DNA from: Syntrophaceae bacterium
GTDB lineage: Bacteria > Desulfobacterota > Syntrophia > Syntrophales > Smithellaceae
Direction: 5' to 3'
DNA: 64,000 nucleotides
Assembly: GCA_009773315.1 (NCBI GenBank)
Contig: WRPE01000003.1
Span: 62,001 to 126,000, forward strand
Shown: positions 45,446-54,971 of the stretch, in pieces
Numbering within the stretch: position 1 is the first letter of the stretch
How the letters are laid out: every line of letters begins with the position of its first letter
The notes under the pieces: model-generated
What the model saw: only the letters and a program-made list of their open reading frames with translations
Database searches by the model: none
What the model was told of the DNA's origin: nothing
Made by a program: the position numbers and the translations under genes

Positions 45446-46645
45446 TCAAGTCGGGAATGCTGTCATCTGGTCAAGGCGTTTTTTCAGGGCTTCTGAAATT
45501 GCACTGTTGGCAGCCTCCAGCCGGACAGCAGGAACTCCTCCAAAAATGCCATAGCTATGGGTGAGAATCCTATCGTCCCAGATGGTGTTGAGGCTGTTTT
45601 TGGTTATTGTTTCAGATGCAAAAGCCGATCCCCATCCGCCCAACCAACTGGTTACCATATGATTGGCAACCCTAGAAACTACGTTGCTCGTATCTATAAA
45701 ACCATCCTTTTCCGAAGCAGGAATAATACGCCGGTTTTCCAAGAGCCAGGCCAGCGAAACCATATCGTGGGCCACGACTGAATCAGAGGCAATGATCAGG
45801 CCGTTTTCAGGCTCGAAAACGTACCCCTTGTCCGGTCCAACGGTGCTGAGTAGCTTATTTGCCGCTGAAATTACGAGGCGCTGCTTTGTTTTTAGAGTAG
45901 GAACCGTATTGCCCTCGGCTGTCTTCTCCTGCAGAGTGGCAGCATCCCGGTGATACTCCAGGCGTGTATCATGGCGCCAATAGCCCACCACAGCCTTTAG
46001 ACCCAACGAACTTCCTGTCAATATATGCCGGGAGCAACGGGGCATAAGGACGATGTGTTGAACCTCTTTGAGGATATTCGGCATCATGAGGCCATGTTTC
46101 CAGTTTGATCCGTTCGCAGGTATATCTTCATAGAAGGCGTTCCATCCGCTTTCTTCGAAGCAATGTATTTCAGCCCCCGAAGCCTGAACAGCCTTGGACA
46201 TGCCTGAAGAAGCCATTAATGAGCGAGTGCTTCCGGAAAGTAAAGTCGGTGAAAAACGCAGTTCCTGAACGCCGGACATGTCCCCCACGATTACCCTTTT
46301 CGCCCCTTTTTCCTTAAGAATCTCGACAATGGCGGCAATGGCCGTTGGGTTGGTGGTGGCCGGATAAGGGTTGCCTGAATTGTTGACTGGTTTGATGAAC
46401 ACCGCATCACCTTTGGAAAGCCATGAAAAATCTGTTGCCGCGTTGGCAGCATTACGGACCGCAAGTTTTATATCTTGTTCGGGAGCCCCCCTGCTCACCC
46501 CTGCCAGAAAAACTTTAGTCTGAGAACCCAGCGTAAGTTGACTGACCTTGACAAGAGCCTGGGACACCTCTACGCTGCCTGTACACGGGCATAATGCCGT
46601 TGCCGATGCCCCTATAGCCATTTTCATAAAGTCTCGTCGCATCAT
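45446..46645 (-). CDS. Tat-exported DUF362-family protein
   Basis: 399 residues. The N-terminus MMRRDFMKMAIGASATALCP is a clear twin-arginine signal. DUF362 proteins are often annotated as iron-sulfur or uncharacterised; here NAANAATDFSWLSKGDAVFIKPVNNSGNPYP and the HILTGSSLGLKAVVGYW segment fit the family, but no ferredoxin-like CxxCxxC cluster is seen. A cysteine pair CPC lies in the signal region. It lies upstream of the sulfatase in the same direction, 138 bases away. Molecular function unknown. Confidence 0.85.
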   Translation of the reverse strand: MMRRDFMKMAIGASATALCPCTGSVEVSQALVKVSQLTLGSQTKVFLAGVSRGAPEQDIKLAVRNAANAATDFSWLSKGDAVFIKPVNNSGNPYPATTNPTAIAAIVEILKEKGAKRVIVGDMSGVQELRFSPTLLSGSTRSLMASSGMSKAVQASGAEIHCFEESGWNAFYEDIPANGSNWKHGLMMPNILKEVQHIVLMPRCSRHILTGSSLGLKAVVGYWRHDTRLEYHRDAATLQEKTAEGNTVPTLKTKQRLVISAANKLLSTVGPDKGYVFEPENGLIIASDSVVAHDMVSLAWLLENRRIIPASEKDGFIDTSNVVSRVANHMVTSWLGGWGSAFASETITKNSLNTIWDDRILTHSYGIFGGVPAVRLEAANSAISEALKKRLDQMTAFPT

Positions 46646-46838
46646 AAGTGTTCTCGTTTCTTATTTATTTGAAGCAAGCAGGCTAGTTTCTCTCGATATA
46701 TATGTTTAGGTTTGTTTTTTCTTTTTATTAGTTGGTTTCCTAGCGGTGCTATAGCATTTCAACTATTAACGCTTTAAATGTTGCATACTTTTCAGAACTC
46801 GTCAATTAGCGGGTACAGGAAGAAAGACTTTCATCGCG

Positions 46839-47540
46839 TCAGGCCATCATTCCGTCATCCGCAAAGCTGAAATAATTGCCGTCACCAATAATGATATGAT
46901 CCAGAACCTTGATGCCCATGAGTTTTCCGGCGGCATGCAGTTCACCGGTAAACCTTTTATCTTCCGGGCTGGGCGCGACATTGGCGCTGGGATGATTGTG
47001 CACGCAAATGATTGCCGCCGCGAATTTTTGCAGGGCGGCATGGATGATTTCCCGCACAATCGGCATAGCCTGGTTGACCGTTCCTATGGCAGCATCGCTG
47101 ATTTCGATGATTCGATTGTTGCTGTTGAGATAGACCACTTTGAATATCTCCGTCTTGAGATCGCGCATTTGCGGCATGATGATGCTGATAACGTCCCCGG
47201 CGGACGCGATCTTTTGCTTGACGCTCAGGACTTCGTCTTCACGGAAACGCCGCCCGATTTCAAGGGCCGCCTTGATTTGTGCGATTTTGGCCGGGCCCAG
47301 GCCTTTGAACTCTTTCCACTCGCGCATATCCGTATGGCTCATATTGCGGAAAGTGCCAAACTTCTCAATAATCCGGCGCGCCAGATCAATGGCGCTGTTT
47401 CCCGCAACGCCCGTACGCAAAAGGATCGCCAGAAGCTCCGAATTACTCAGCGCCCCCGCGCCGTGCTTGAGCAGCTTCTCTCTGGGCCGGTCATCGGACG
47501 GCCAGCTTTTGATTCCGGTTGATTTATTTTTTTCAGTCAT
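46839..47540 (-). CDS. radC: RadC/JAB1-MPN-domain protein
   Basis: 233 residues. An N-terminal HhH-like region (FKGLGPAKIAQIKAALE) precedes a JAMM domain. The zinc motif is EIIHAALQ...VHNHPSANVAPSPEDKRFT, full and apparently active. Despite its name, no repair role is proven for RadC, and it is common near mobile elements. Here it has a full-length two-domain form typical of the chromosomal copy. Confidence 0.92.
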   Translation of the reverse strand: MTEKNKSTGIKSWPSDDRPREKLLKHGAGALSNSELLAILLRTGVAGNSAIDLARRIIEKFGTFRNMSHTDMREWKEFKGLGPAKIAQIKAALEIGRRFREDEVLSVKQKIASAGDVISIIMPQMRDLKTEIFKVVYLNSNNRIIEISDAAIGTVNQAMPIVREIIHAALQKFAAAIICVHNHPSANVAPSPEDKRFTGELHAAGKLMGIKVLDHIIIGDGNYFSFADDGMMA

Positions 47541-47616
47541 GTCCCGCTATCCCTTTCAGACCATTTGATTAAGGGGCATACCCCTCTAATAAAGGGCTGG
47601 CAGTCCTTGGGAACGA

Positions 47617-48411
47617 TTATTCGCTCTTTTCTGCTTTTACCTTCTTCAACAGTTTGCCGGCCCCCTGTTGAAATTCCCGTAAGTATGCCTGTTGCGTGGA
47701 TGACTCAAACAGGAGCCCCACGTCGGCAGGGTAATTCACGGCGATGTTAATCGATCTCTTGCAGCCTATCACGGGTGAACCATTATCCGATATTTCCTGC
47801 GCCATCTTCATGGCCTCTTCCATCAACTGCGCCTTGGGGTAAACATGTTCCACCAAGCCGATCCGCAGCGCTTCCTTTGCATCAATTCTCCGTCCGGTGT
47901 AGATTAACTCTTTGGCTTTTCCGACCCCCACAATTTTGGGAAGCCGTTGTGTCCCCCCTCCGTCAGGAATAATCCCAAGCTGAACCTCGGGGATTGAGAA
48001 TAATGCCGTTTCATCTGCCAATCGAATATCACACCCGAGAGCCAACTCCAGACCTGCGCCAAAACAAAACCCGTTAATGGCTGCGATAACCGGGACGGGA
48101 AGCTTCTCATAGGCTGTAAAACAGTCTCTGTAGATCTGGATATGTCCGAAACTGTCATGCCGTTTGGCTCCGCCTGTCATATCTTCTCCTGCAGAAATCA
48201 TCTTCAGGTCTATGCCGGCGCAAAAGGCCTGGTCGCCTGCGCCGGTGAGGATCACCACATTGATTGACGGTTCGGTCAGGATATGGTTTGCGGCCTCATA
48301 CAATCCCTGAAGGATTCCCCTGTTGAATGCATTTCTTGCCTTCGGGCGATTGAGCGTGACGATTGCTATTTTTTCCTTCATTTCCAATAAAACATCGTGA
48401 AAAGAAACCAT
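47617..48411 (-). CDS. Enoyl-CoA hydratase/isomerase-family protein
   Basis: 264 residues of the crotonase fold. AFCAGIDLKMI and GFCFGAGLELALGCDIRLAD form the oxyanion hole, and ALFSIPEVQLGIIPDGGGTQRLP carries the conserved Glu. The start at 48411 has AAGGAGG upstream, preferred over the ATG at 48432. It follows the acyl-CoA synthetase-like gene by 45 bases, consistent with an acyl-CoA degradation or aromatic-acid pathway. Substrate chain length is not readable. Confidence 0.92.
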   Translation of the reverse strand: MVSFHDVLLEMKEKIAIVTLNRPKARNAFNRGILQGLYEAANHILTEPSINVVILTGAGDQAFCAGIDLKMISAGEDMTGGAKRHDSFGHIQIYRDCFTAYEKLPVPVIAAINGFCFGAGLELALGCDIRLADETALFSIPEVQLGIIPDGGGTQRLPKIVGVGKAKELIYTGRRIDAKEALRIGLVEHVYPKAQLMEEAMKMAQEISDNGSPVIGCKRSINIAVNYPADVGLLFESSTQQAYLREFQQGAGKLLKKVKAEKSE

Positions 48412-48456
48412 GAAAACACCTCCTTGTAACATATTGTTATTATCAGTCTTCAGTCT

Positions 48457-49902
48457 TCAGCCTTTAGTCTTCACCCTTTCCACAAAATGGCCATAATATT
48501 TCTGAAAACGGGCGAGAGCGCCAATGGCCCTTTCAAAAGAAGGAAACGCGGGTATCCCCGCTTCACAAAAATGGCTCCGAAGCTGTGACCCTTTCCGGAT
48601 GAGATCGGGATCGCCGCCGTCATAATCTATGGTAAAAACCGTTGGCTTCGCCTGCCTGTGCGTTTTTATGAAATCGACAATCTCGGAGACGGAATCGGGA
48701 AGTTCGGGGCTGTGAAAAGCAATGCGTGGAATCAAGCGGTCAACGATAACCATGTGAATGTTTGGGTCCTCATAGGCTATGTCAAGAATTTCGAAAAGAC
48801 GTTTCACATTAAGAAAAGCTTCCCAGAAATCAAGAGGGTTCCCGGCGATACTACCGGCTATGGGAACAAAAGGACGGATTCTTGCCATGCTTTCCCTAGA
48901 GAGGGATGGAACGTCCAGGCCCGCCCTGATGCACGAGTCGGAAAAAATCACACTGTTTCCACCGCCGCCGCCGACAATGAATACCCCTTTCCCCTGTGTT
49001 TTCGGCAGGCAGGAAAATGTCAGGCAGGCGTCAACCCATTCATTCATATTGGAAACGGGTACAACACCGGTCTGCTCAAAAAAGGCCCTCCATATTTTCT
49101 GATCACCCGCCATCCTTCCCGTGTGAGACGCTACCGTCGCTGCTCCCTGTTCCGATTCGCCGCCTTTTAACATAATGATGGGTTTCCGGGGCGACACATC
49201 GCGGGCCAGCTCAAAGAAGCGCCGTCCGTCCCGGATGCTTTCCAGGTATATGGCGATGATGCGGATAGCTTCATCGTCGGCCATGAATTCCAGAAAATCC
49301 GGGTTGTCCAGCACGGCGGCATTGCCGATACTGGCCGCTTTACTCACCCCGACGCCAAGGGAACAAATGTATTCCGTGAACCGCTGTGTTACACCGCCGC
49401 TCTGAGAGATAATCCCCAGGTTCCCATCGCGTCCCGGAACAGCGCCCCAGGCCGTCAAGCGAACAGACGGGCAGTAAGGGCCCATGCAGTTCGGCCCCAT
49501 GATCAGCAGATTGCGTTCTTCGGCAATGGCCGCAAGGCGCCTTTCCAGTTGCCTGCCCTCTTCCGTCCCGATCTCGCTGAAGCCTGCAGTAAGGACATGA
49601 ACATAACGAACACCCTGGCTCGCGCATTCCTCAAGCGCGGCGGGGACCAGGTCGGCCCGAACCGCAATCATAACCAGATCCGGCGTCTCCGGAAGCGACG
49701 AAAGCGACGGGTAGGCTTTCAAGCCCAGCACCTCTGAAGCTTTTGGATTGATCGGGTAAAGGCGCCCGGAATATCCCGCCTGCAGGTAATGATGAAGGAA
49801 GCTGGTTCCTCCAAAGCTCATGGATTCACGGGATACGCCGATAATGGCAATGCTTTCCGGTTTGAAAAACCCATCTAGTTTACGGACGAGATGATGACCC
49901 AT
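48457..49902 (-). CDS. ADP-forming acyl-CoA synthetase, CoA-binding alpha-type subunit
   Basis: 481 residues. The CoA-binding domain (FFKPESIAIIGVSRES at the start) is followed by succinyl-CoA-ligase-like domains. The phosphohistidine loop appears as SHTGRMAGD near residue 258. The enzyme class couples acyl-CoA hydrolysis to ATP synthesis, useful in fermentative or syntrophic metabolism. No ATP-grasp beta domain is present in this protein or next to it, so a partner subunit must be elsewhere. It follows the flavin reductase-like gene by 11 bases. Confidence 0.88.
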   Translation of the reverse strand: MGHHLVRKLDGFFKPESIAIIGVSRESMSFGGTSFLHHYLQAGYSGRLYPINPKASEVLGLKAYPSLSSLPETPDLVMIAVRADLVPAALEECASQGVRYVHVLTAGFSEIGTEEGRQLERRLAAIAEERNLLIMGPNCMGPYCPSVRLTAWGAVPGRDGNLGIISQSGGVTQRFTEYICSLGVGVSKAASIGNAAVLDNPDFLEFMADDEAIRIIAIYLESIRDGRRFFELARDVSPRKPIIMLKGGESEQGAATVASHTGRMAGDQKIWRAFFEQTGVVPVSNMNEWVDACLTFSCLPKTQGKGVFIVGGGGGNSVIFSDSCIRAGLDVPSLSRESMARIRPFVPIAGSIAGNPLDFWEAFLNVKRLFEILDIAYEDPNIHMVIVDRLIPRIAFHSPELPDSVSEIVDFIKTHRQAKPTVFTIDYDGGDPDLIRKGSQLRSHFCEAGIPAFPSFERAIGALARFQKYYGHFVERVKTKG

Positions 49903-49913
49903 TTGTTTAACCG

Positions 49914-50414
49914 CTATTCCGTTTCGTAACAGGCCAGTATCTCGCCAAAGTAAAGCGTGTGGTAATCTTTTTGCGGGTACATGGCCTGATCATAACTTTT
50001 ATCCAGGAAAGCCGTATTCATGGCGGACTTGTAAACGATTTTGCATTCATAGTGAATCCCCGGAACTTTAATAATCGGTGATGCGACATGCTGTCCGTTG
50101 GCTGTTTCCAGATTGCACATCTTGAATTTATCCACATCCCGGCCCGATTTCGTTCCGCAAAAAGCAATTGCCTTGCTCATATCCTTTGAAGGGATGGTGA
50201 CTGTAAAATCGGAAGCCTTTTCCATGATACCAAAGGTGTGACGGGAATCGCGAACCGCCACCATCATGATCGGCTTTTGCCAGATGAATCCGAAAGTAGC
50301 CCAGCCGATGGTCATGGTGTTCAGCGCACCAGCGGCCTTAACGGTTAAGAAAGCTCCCTTTCTAATTTTGCTCATGGCATCCTCGGCAATGCTCATATAC
50401 TTTAATTCTTTCAT
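49914..50414 (-). CDS. Flavin reductase-family FMN-binding protein (flavoredoxin-like)
   Basis: 166 residues. NTMTIGWATFGFIWQKPIMMVAVRDSRHTF is the FMN-binding split-barrel signature. The family includes flavin reductases and flavoredoxin electron carriers in anaerobes. The ATG at 50414 has GGAG 6 bases upstream; the one at 50420 directly abuts it. It leads the unit with the acyl-CoA synthetase and enoyl-CoA hydratase genes, which suggests a redox role in that pathway. Confidence 0.88.
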   Translation of the reverse strand: MKELKYMSIAEDAMSKIRKGAFLTVKAAGALNTMTIGWATFGFIWQKPIMMVAVRDSRHTFGIMEKASDFTVTIPSKDMSKAIAFCGTKSGRDVDKFKMCNLETANGQHVASPIIKVPGIHYECKIVYKSAMNTAFLDKSYDQAMYPQKDYHTLYFGEILACYETE

Positions 50415-50498
50415 GGTCATCTCCTTTCTAGTTTAGAAGACCTGCCCCCTTTGACTTCTCAAGCCTGTTACTTCGGTGGCAGTTCACCTCTTTTGTGA

Positions 50499-50747
50499 TT
50501 ATGGGCATAGTTTCCTTCCTGCTTGGGATAAGGTCGTAGAATTATCAGGTAGCACTTTAAACTTCATGGGCTTTTTTCCGTAAACCATTTCATAAGCAAC
50601 GCAAAAGGGGCATATGCCATTCTCTATATTCTTGACAAACCAATAAGCAAGCCCCCGCTGTTTTTTCCTGGCATGCTTGCATACCGGGCATTCGGCGCAT
50701 CGCTGAGCCATTTGTTTATCTTTTTCGGAAGCAGCAATTGTGTTCAT
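50499..50747 (-). CDS. Small cysteine-rich (zinc-ribbon-like) protein
   Basis: 82 residues with two cysteine groups, CAECPVCKHARKK near residue 17 and GICPFCVAYE near residue 45, which could bind zinc or an iron-sulfur cluster. No family recognised. The start has GGGAGG 7 bases upstream. It precedes the flavin reductase-like gene by 79 bases in the same direction and may be co-transcribed. Confidence 0.7.
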   Translation of the reverse strand: MNTIAASEKDKQMAQRCAECPVCKHARKKQRGLAYWFVKNIENGICPFCVAYEMVYGKKPMKFKVLPDNSTTLSQAGRKLCP

Positions 50748-50806
50748 TTACAGACCTCCCAATGTAATAGAATATAACCAACCCCTTTTATTCCTTCTAT
50801 AAATAT

Positions 50807-52294
50807 TTATTTCCCGTTAATGGTCACCATTATCTCTTTGAAGCTCTCCACTGCCGCTTCCAGATTTTCGATGATGTCGTTGGCTAATATATCCGGGTCG
50901 GGCAGATTGTCGAGGTCGGCCAACGATTTATCTTTGAGCCAGGTAATATCCAGGCTGGTCTTATCGCGGCTGACAATTTCATCGTAAGTGAATTTACGCC
51001 AGCGCCCTTCGGGATTGCTGTCTTCGTTAAATGTTTCTTTGCGTTTGTGGCGATTCGCCGGATTGTAGCAAGCAATGAAATCTTTGAGCACTTCAATATT
51101 TAACGGGTTCTTTTTTAAAGTGTGATGAATGTTTGTGCGGTAATCATATACCCATATTTCTTTTGTCCAAGGGTTTTTGCTGGCCGGTTTGTTATCGAAG
51201 AAAATAACATTGGCTTTTACTCCCTGAGCGTAAAATATACCTGTGGGTAATCGTAAGATCGTATGCAGGTCTGTTGTTTCCAATAATTTTTTACGAACCG
51301 TTTCACCGGCACCACCTTCAAACAAAACATTATCAGGAACAACAACGGCAGCAAGCCCGGTTGTTTTGAGCATTGAACGGATGTGCTGAACAAAGTTCAA
51401 TTGCTTGTTGCTGGTGGTCGCCCAAAAGTCTTGACGGTTGTAAGTTAAATCGTCTTTCTCCTGTTCTCCTTCGTCGTTGGTAAAGGTCTGACTGCTCTTT
51501 TTACCGAAAGGCGGATTAGCCAACACATAATCGTAAGTTACAGGCGAAGCGGCGATCAAGGCATCGGCAGGCGAAATAAAATTGTCGCAGTCGATATCGC
51601 CAATGTTGTGAAGAAACAAATTCATTAAAGCCAACCGTCTTGCGCCGGCCACAATTTCGTTGCCGTAAAAAGTTTCTAGTTTGATAAACTTGTTTTGCTC
51701 TTTGTCAAGTTTGTTGTTGGCTACCAGATAATCGTAAGCTGCCAAAAAGAAACCGCCGCTGCCGCAAGCAGGGTCGGCAATAGTTTTCATGGGCTTAGGC
51801 TGAATACAGGCAACCATTGCCTTAGTCAATGGGCGTGGCGTGAAGTACTGACCTGCACCGCTTTTTACATCTTGAGCGTTTTGCTCCAACAGCTTTTCGT
51901 AAATATCGCCTTTGACATCTGCGCCCATTACCAGCCACTCTTCGCTGTCGATCATATCAATAATTTTAGCCAGCATTGCCGGGGCTTGTATTTTGTTTTG
52001 GCTCTTGGTAAATATCTGCCCCAAAATGCCTTTGGCTGTACTTAACTCACGGAGCAAAGTTACATAATGCAGTTCCAGTTCTGCGCCTTTTTTGGCGGTT
52101 AAGCTTCCCCAGTTGTATGTCTTGGGGATATTCAGTTTACGATTGTGCGGCGGTTTGCTGTATTCATCGGCCATTTTTAGAAACAGCAAATAGGTAAGCT
52201 GTTCCAAATAATCGCCGTACCCCACGCCAACATCGCGCAGGGGATTGCAGAAAGACCAGACTTTGCTGGTGATACTCGCAGTGCTGTTACTCAT
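50807..52294 (-). CDS. hsdM: Type I restriction-modification methylase subunit HsdM
   Basis: 495 residues. An N-terminal helical HsdM_N region is followed by the N6-adenine methylase domain: AdoMet motif DPACGSGGF at 174-182 and catalytic NPPF at 260-263. It would work with HsdS as M2S. The start overlaps the rhuM stop by 4 bases. Gene is intact, so DNA modification may persist even though hsdR is broken. Confidence 0.95.
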   Translation of the reverse strand: MSNSTASITSKVWSFCNPLRDVGVGYGDYLEQLTYLLFLKMADEYSKPPHNRKLNIPKTYNWGSLTAKKGAELELHYVTLLRELSTAKGILGQIFTKSQNKIQAPAMLAKIIDMIDSEEWLVMGADVKGDIYEKLLEQNAQDVKSGAGQYFTPRPLTKAMVACIQPKPMKTIADPACGSGGFFLAAYDYLVANNKLDKEQNKFIKLETFYGNEIVAGARRLALMNLFLHNIGDIDCDNFISPADALIAASPVTYDYVLANPPFGKKSSQTFTNDEGEQEKDDLTYNRQDFWATTSNKQLNFVQHIRSMLKTTGLAAVVVPDNVLFEGGAGETVRKKLLETTDLHTILRLPTGIFYAQGVKANVIFFDNKPASKNPWTKEIWVYDYRTNIHHTLKKNPLNIEVLKDFIACYNPANRHKRKETFNEDSNPEGRWRKFTYDEIVSRDKTSLDITWLKDKSLADLDNLPDPDILANDIIENLEAAVESFKEIMVTINGK

Positions 52295-53298
52295 TTTTTT
52301 CCTTTTTTAGCAGAAGACGGCAAAAGCTTTTTTACTGCTTTATCGAAATCGCTTTCAATTGCATTTTGTTGTTCCGTATTATACTTTTCATATTCATTTT
52401 CTGCTTTTTCTATAGCTAACTGATGCGAAATTTTTCCGGCATGTTCTAAAATGTTCCGGTCGTTGAGTTCTAAAAATCCATTGAGTTTTTCAATCCAATC
52501 CTTCATATACATAGGAACTCTTCGCATTGCCTGACCTGCGGCAAAAATTAAATATTGTTCCACCAGATTATTGAGCGCTGCAAGTTCGGTTTCATCAAGA
52601 TAATTTTTTGCAATAGCCACGTCTTGTTTTCGCGGCCTGGTTCCTCGCCAGTTGGTTAAACCCATGTTTTGTTTACGGCTGTCAGCACGCTGTGAAATTA
52701 TCTCCGCGGCTGTTTTTCCTGTAATAGCCCAGTGCATTTTATTTTGAACTGTTTGAAAGAACAAAATGCTTCCTTCATGCGTAGGATCGTAGTCAACACT
52801 CGTGGCATAAATATCGGTTATCTTTTGGTAGAATCGTCTTTCAGAAGTACGGATATCCTGAATGCGCTTAAGTAATTCTTCAAAATAATCAAAAGGCAAA
52901 TCCGGATTTTTCAGACGTTCATCATCCAGCACAAATCCTTTTATCATGTATTCTTTGATGTGTTGTGTTGCCCACTGACGGAAACGGGTGGCAACAGCCG
53001 ACTTTATTCTGTAACCGACTGAAATAATTGCATCTAAGTTGTAGAATTTTTGATTCCGCTCTATTATTCGTCCACCTTCTTTTCCAACCTGTAAGAAATC
53101 CTTACAAGTTGCCACTTCATTCAATTCGCCCTCTTCAAAGATATTTTTAAGATGAATAGTAATGTTTTGCGGTGTGGTTTGAAAAAGCTTCGCCATCAGT
53201 TTTTGCGTAAGCCAAACTGTTTCGTTTTCCAGGCGGACTTCTAATTTTGTTTCACCCTTTTCAGTCGTATAAATTATTATCTGCGATTTATTTTCCAT
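52291..53298 (-). CDS. RhuM-family protein inside the type I operon
   Basis: 335 residues of the Virulence RhuM family. ENETVWLTQKLMAKLF resembles a DNA-binding helix-turn-helix, and FYNLDAIISVGYRIKS with FRQWATQHIKEYMIKGF is diagnostic. Despite the name, function is unknown; the family is frequently found within type I restriction loci. The start MENKSQ has GGGGAAAC upstream and overlaps hsdS by 11 bases; the frame stays open six codons more. Its N-terminal 120 residues are paralogous to the protein at 57823-58824. Confidence 0.88.
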   Translation of the reverse strand: MENKSQIIIYTTEKGETKLEVRLENETVWLTQKLMAKLFQTTPQNITIHLKNIFEEGELNEVATCKDFLQVGKEGGRIIERNQKFYNLDAIISVGYRIKSAVATRFRQWATQHIKEYMIKGFVLDDERLKNPDLPFDYFEELLKRIQDIRTSERRFYQKITDIYATSVDYDPTHEGSILFFQTVQNKMHWAITGKTAAEIISQRADSRKQNMGLTNWRGTRPRKQDVAIAKNYLDETELAALNNLVEQYLIFAAGQAMRRVPMYMKDWIEKLNGFLELNDRNILEHAGKISHQLAIEKAENEYEKYNTEQQNAIESDFDKAVKKLLPSSAKKGKK

Positions 53299-54502
53299 GG
53301 ACAAGTTTCCCCTCAAACGCCTTTTTCAGGATGCTTTGGCGCAATGTTTCTGCTTGTTGCAAACTTTGGCTGATGGTTTCTTCTATTTTATCGCATACGG
53401 TGAGTTTACTTTCGAGTTCGGCGACGATGAGTTTTTGTTCTTCAAGAGAAGGCAATGGTATTTTTACTTTTTCTAAAATATCTACATTAATATTTTTCTG
53501 CGCTGTGGCAGGTGCTAATTCTTCCAACTTTGACTTGTGAGAAACGAAAAAATAGTTTGTGTATTTATTTAAAAGAAATTTCTCGTTACAAACCAAACCT
53601 ACAACGCTATCAGGGAAACAAGCATCTAAATCTAAAATTGCAGTTTCTCCAATATTTGCAGCTATTGTAATGCATAAAGTTCCTTTTGCCCAAAGTTTAC
53701 TTTGTTGAAGTCCAATTTCGCTGTATGTTTGGCTAAAATTTTTGATGTATCCACCATTAGCATTTCTAATATCCCCTGTTTGAATGAATGGATATTTACC
53801 ACCAAAAAGAGAAGGTTCGTTTCTTGGTCTATGTTTTGATTTTCCTCTTTTAATTTCACAAACTTCTTTCAACTCAACAATTTTCCATCCCTTCGGCAGG
53901 CTCAGGGCATCGCCCTTCGGCAATTCACCATCTTTTAGATTTTTGTTGGTGAGTTTCCCTTCAAAGGCCCATTTCAACAAACTTTGGCGGTAAACTTTTA
54001 ATTGCTGTTGTGCGGTTTGCAGTTGTTGCTTGCCATTTTCTAAATCGCTGAGCAGTTCTTCTATTTTGGCGACGATGGCTTGTTGTTCGGGGAGAGGGGG
54101 AACTGAAATATATAATTCTACTGCATTATTTATAGTTACTTGTGGTTGTGCTGTGCCAGTGACTAATTTTGTTTTCTTTGCTATGCTCAATGCATAGAAT
54201 AAATAATTTTTATCTAACTCATTTTTCTTTTTTATATCTAAAACCAATGAATTATTTGTTACATAACATTTTTGCGGAGATAGATTAACTTTTCCACTCG
54301 CAGCACCTCGACAAGAAATCAAAACTTGTGGTTCTTCAAATAAATATTTGTCATTAAAACCAATTATGCCATTAGCTCCAAATACTGGATATCCAGATGG
54401 CTTGAGCGCCTTAACAGGCAGACCTTTTCCATAGATAATTCCGCATACCTCTCCCAACTTCTTTACTTCCCAATGCTCTGGTATATCTTTTACTTCACTC
54501 AT
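53288..54502 (-). CDS. hsdS: Type I restriction specificity subunit HsdS
   Basis: 404 residues with two target-recognition domains, each followed by a conserved helix: PPLPEQQAIVAKIEELL near residue 135 and LEEQKLIVAELESKL near 345, each ending in the WAFEGKL/KAFEGKL pattern. It sets the bipartite DNA target. The linker between the halves contains LPKGDALSLPKGW, encoded by DNA resembling the local dispersed repeat (53890-53907). The frame is intact. Confidence 0.93.
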   Translation of the reverse strand: MSEVKDIPEHWEVKKLGEVCGIIYGKGLPVKALKPSGYPVFGANGIIGFNDKYLFEEPQVLISCRGAASGKVNLSPQKCYVTNNSLVLDIKKKNELDKNYLFYALSIAKKTKLVTGTAQPQVTINNAVELYISVPPLPEQQAIVAKIEELLSDLENGKQQLQTAQQQLKVYRQSLLKWAFEGKLTNKNLKDGELPKGDALSLPKGWKIVELKEVCEIKRGKSKHRPRNEPSLFGGKYPFIQTGDIRNANGGYIKNFSQTYSEIGLQQSKLWAKGTLCITIAANIGETAILDLDACFPDSVVGLVCNEKFLLNKYTNYFFVSHKSKLEELAPATAQKNINVDILEKVKIPLPSLEEQKLIVAELESKLTVCDKIEETISQSLQQAETLRQSILKKAFEGKLVHGK

Positions 54503-54544
54503 TATGTTTCCGATACTTAATTTAGTTCAGTAAATAATTGCGAA

Positions 54545-54684
54545 CCCTGAGCTTGTCGAAGTGGCACTGGCCATTTTCAGTTCAACCACCGTGTTCAATC
54601 ATCAGGCGTAGCTACCAGGTTTGATCCCTGAGCCTGTCGATTCGGTCCCTGAGCCTGTCGATTCGGTCCCTGAGCCTGTCGAAG
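54545..54684. repeat. REP-like repeat copies around the GIY-YIG gene end
   Basis: Copies of CCCTGAGCCTGTCGAAG or a one-base variant occur at 54545-54561 and three times in tandem at 54624-54684 with a 21-base period. The tandem copies lie inside the 3' end of the GIY-YIG reading frame and are translated as RQAQGPN units. Confidence 0.85.
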
Positions 54685-54960
54685 GGAGTTCTTGGATAAC
54701 TCAGGCAACTTACCATACTCCCCATTTATCAATGCTTCCTTTTTCTTTCTGTCCCATCCCTGCACTTGCTTTTCTCTGAAAAAAGCCTCGTCTATGCGCT
54801 GATATTCTTCGCAATAAACTAATTTTACGGGCAAGTGTTTTTTTGTGAAATTAGCACCTTCACCGTTTTGGTGTTGTGCTAATCTTTTTGCAAGGTCATT
54901 TGTACTACCAGTGTAGTATTGGCCGTTTGAACAAAGCAATATATACATGTAGCCTTTCAT
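54595..54960 (-). CDS. GIY-YIG-family small nuclease-like protein
   Basis: 121 residues. The GIY-YIG domain is YMYILLCSNGQYYTGSTNDLAKRLAQH at the N-terminus, with the Tyr pair and Arg, and extends to about residue 88 (single-domain UPF0213/YhbQ type). The last 30 residues, with three RQAQG units, are translated repeat DNA and not part of the family. It lies between hsdR and hsdS. Its function in this setting is unknown; small GIY-YIG genes of this class are often scattered as single copies. Confidence 0.85.
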   Translation of the reverse strand: MKGYMYILLCSNGQYYTGSTNDLAKRLAQHQNGEGANFTKKHLPVKLVYCEEYQRIDEAFFREKQVQGWDRKKKEALINGEYGKLPELSKNSLRQAQGPNRQAQGPNRQAQGSNLVATPDD

Positions 54961-54971
54961 AATGTGCCTTT

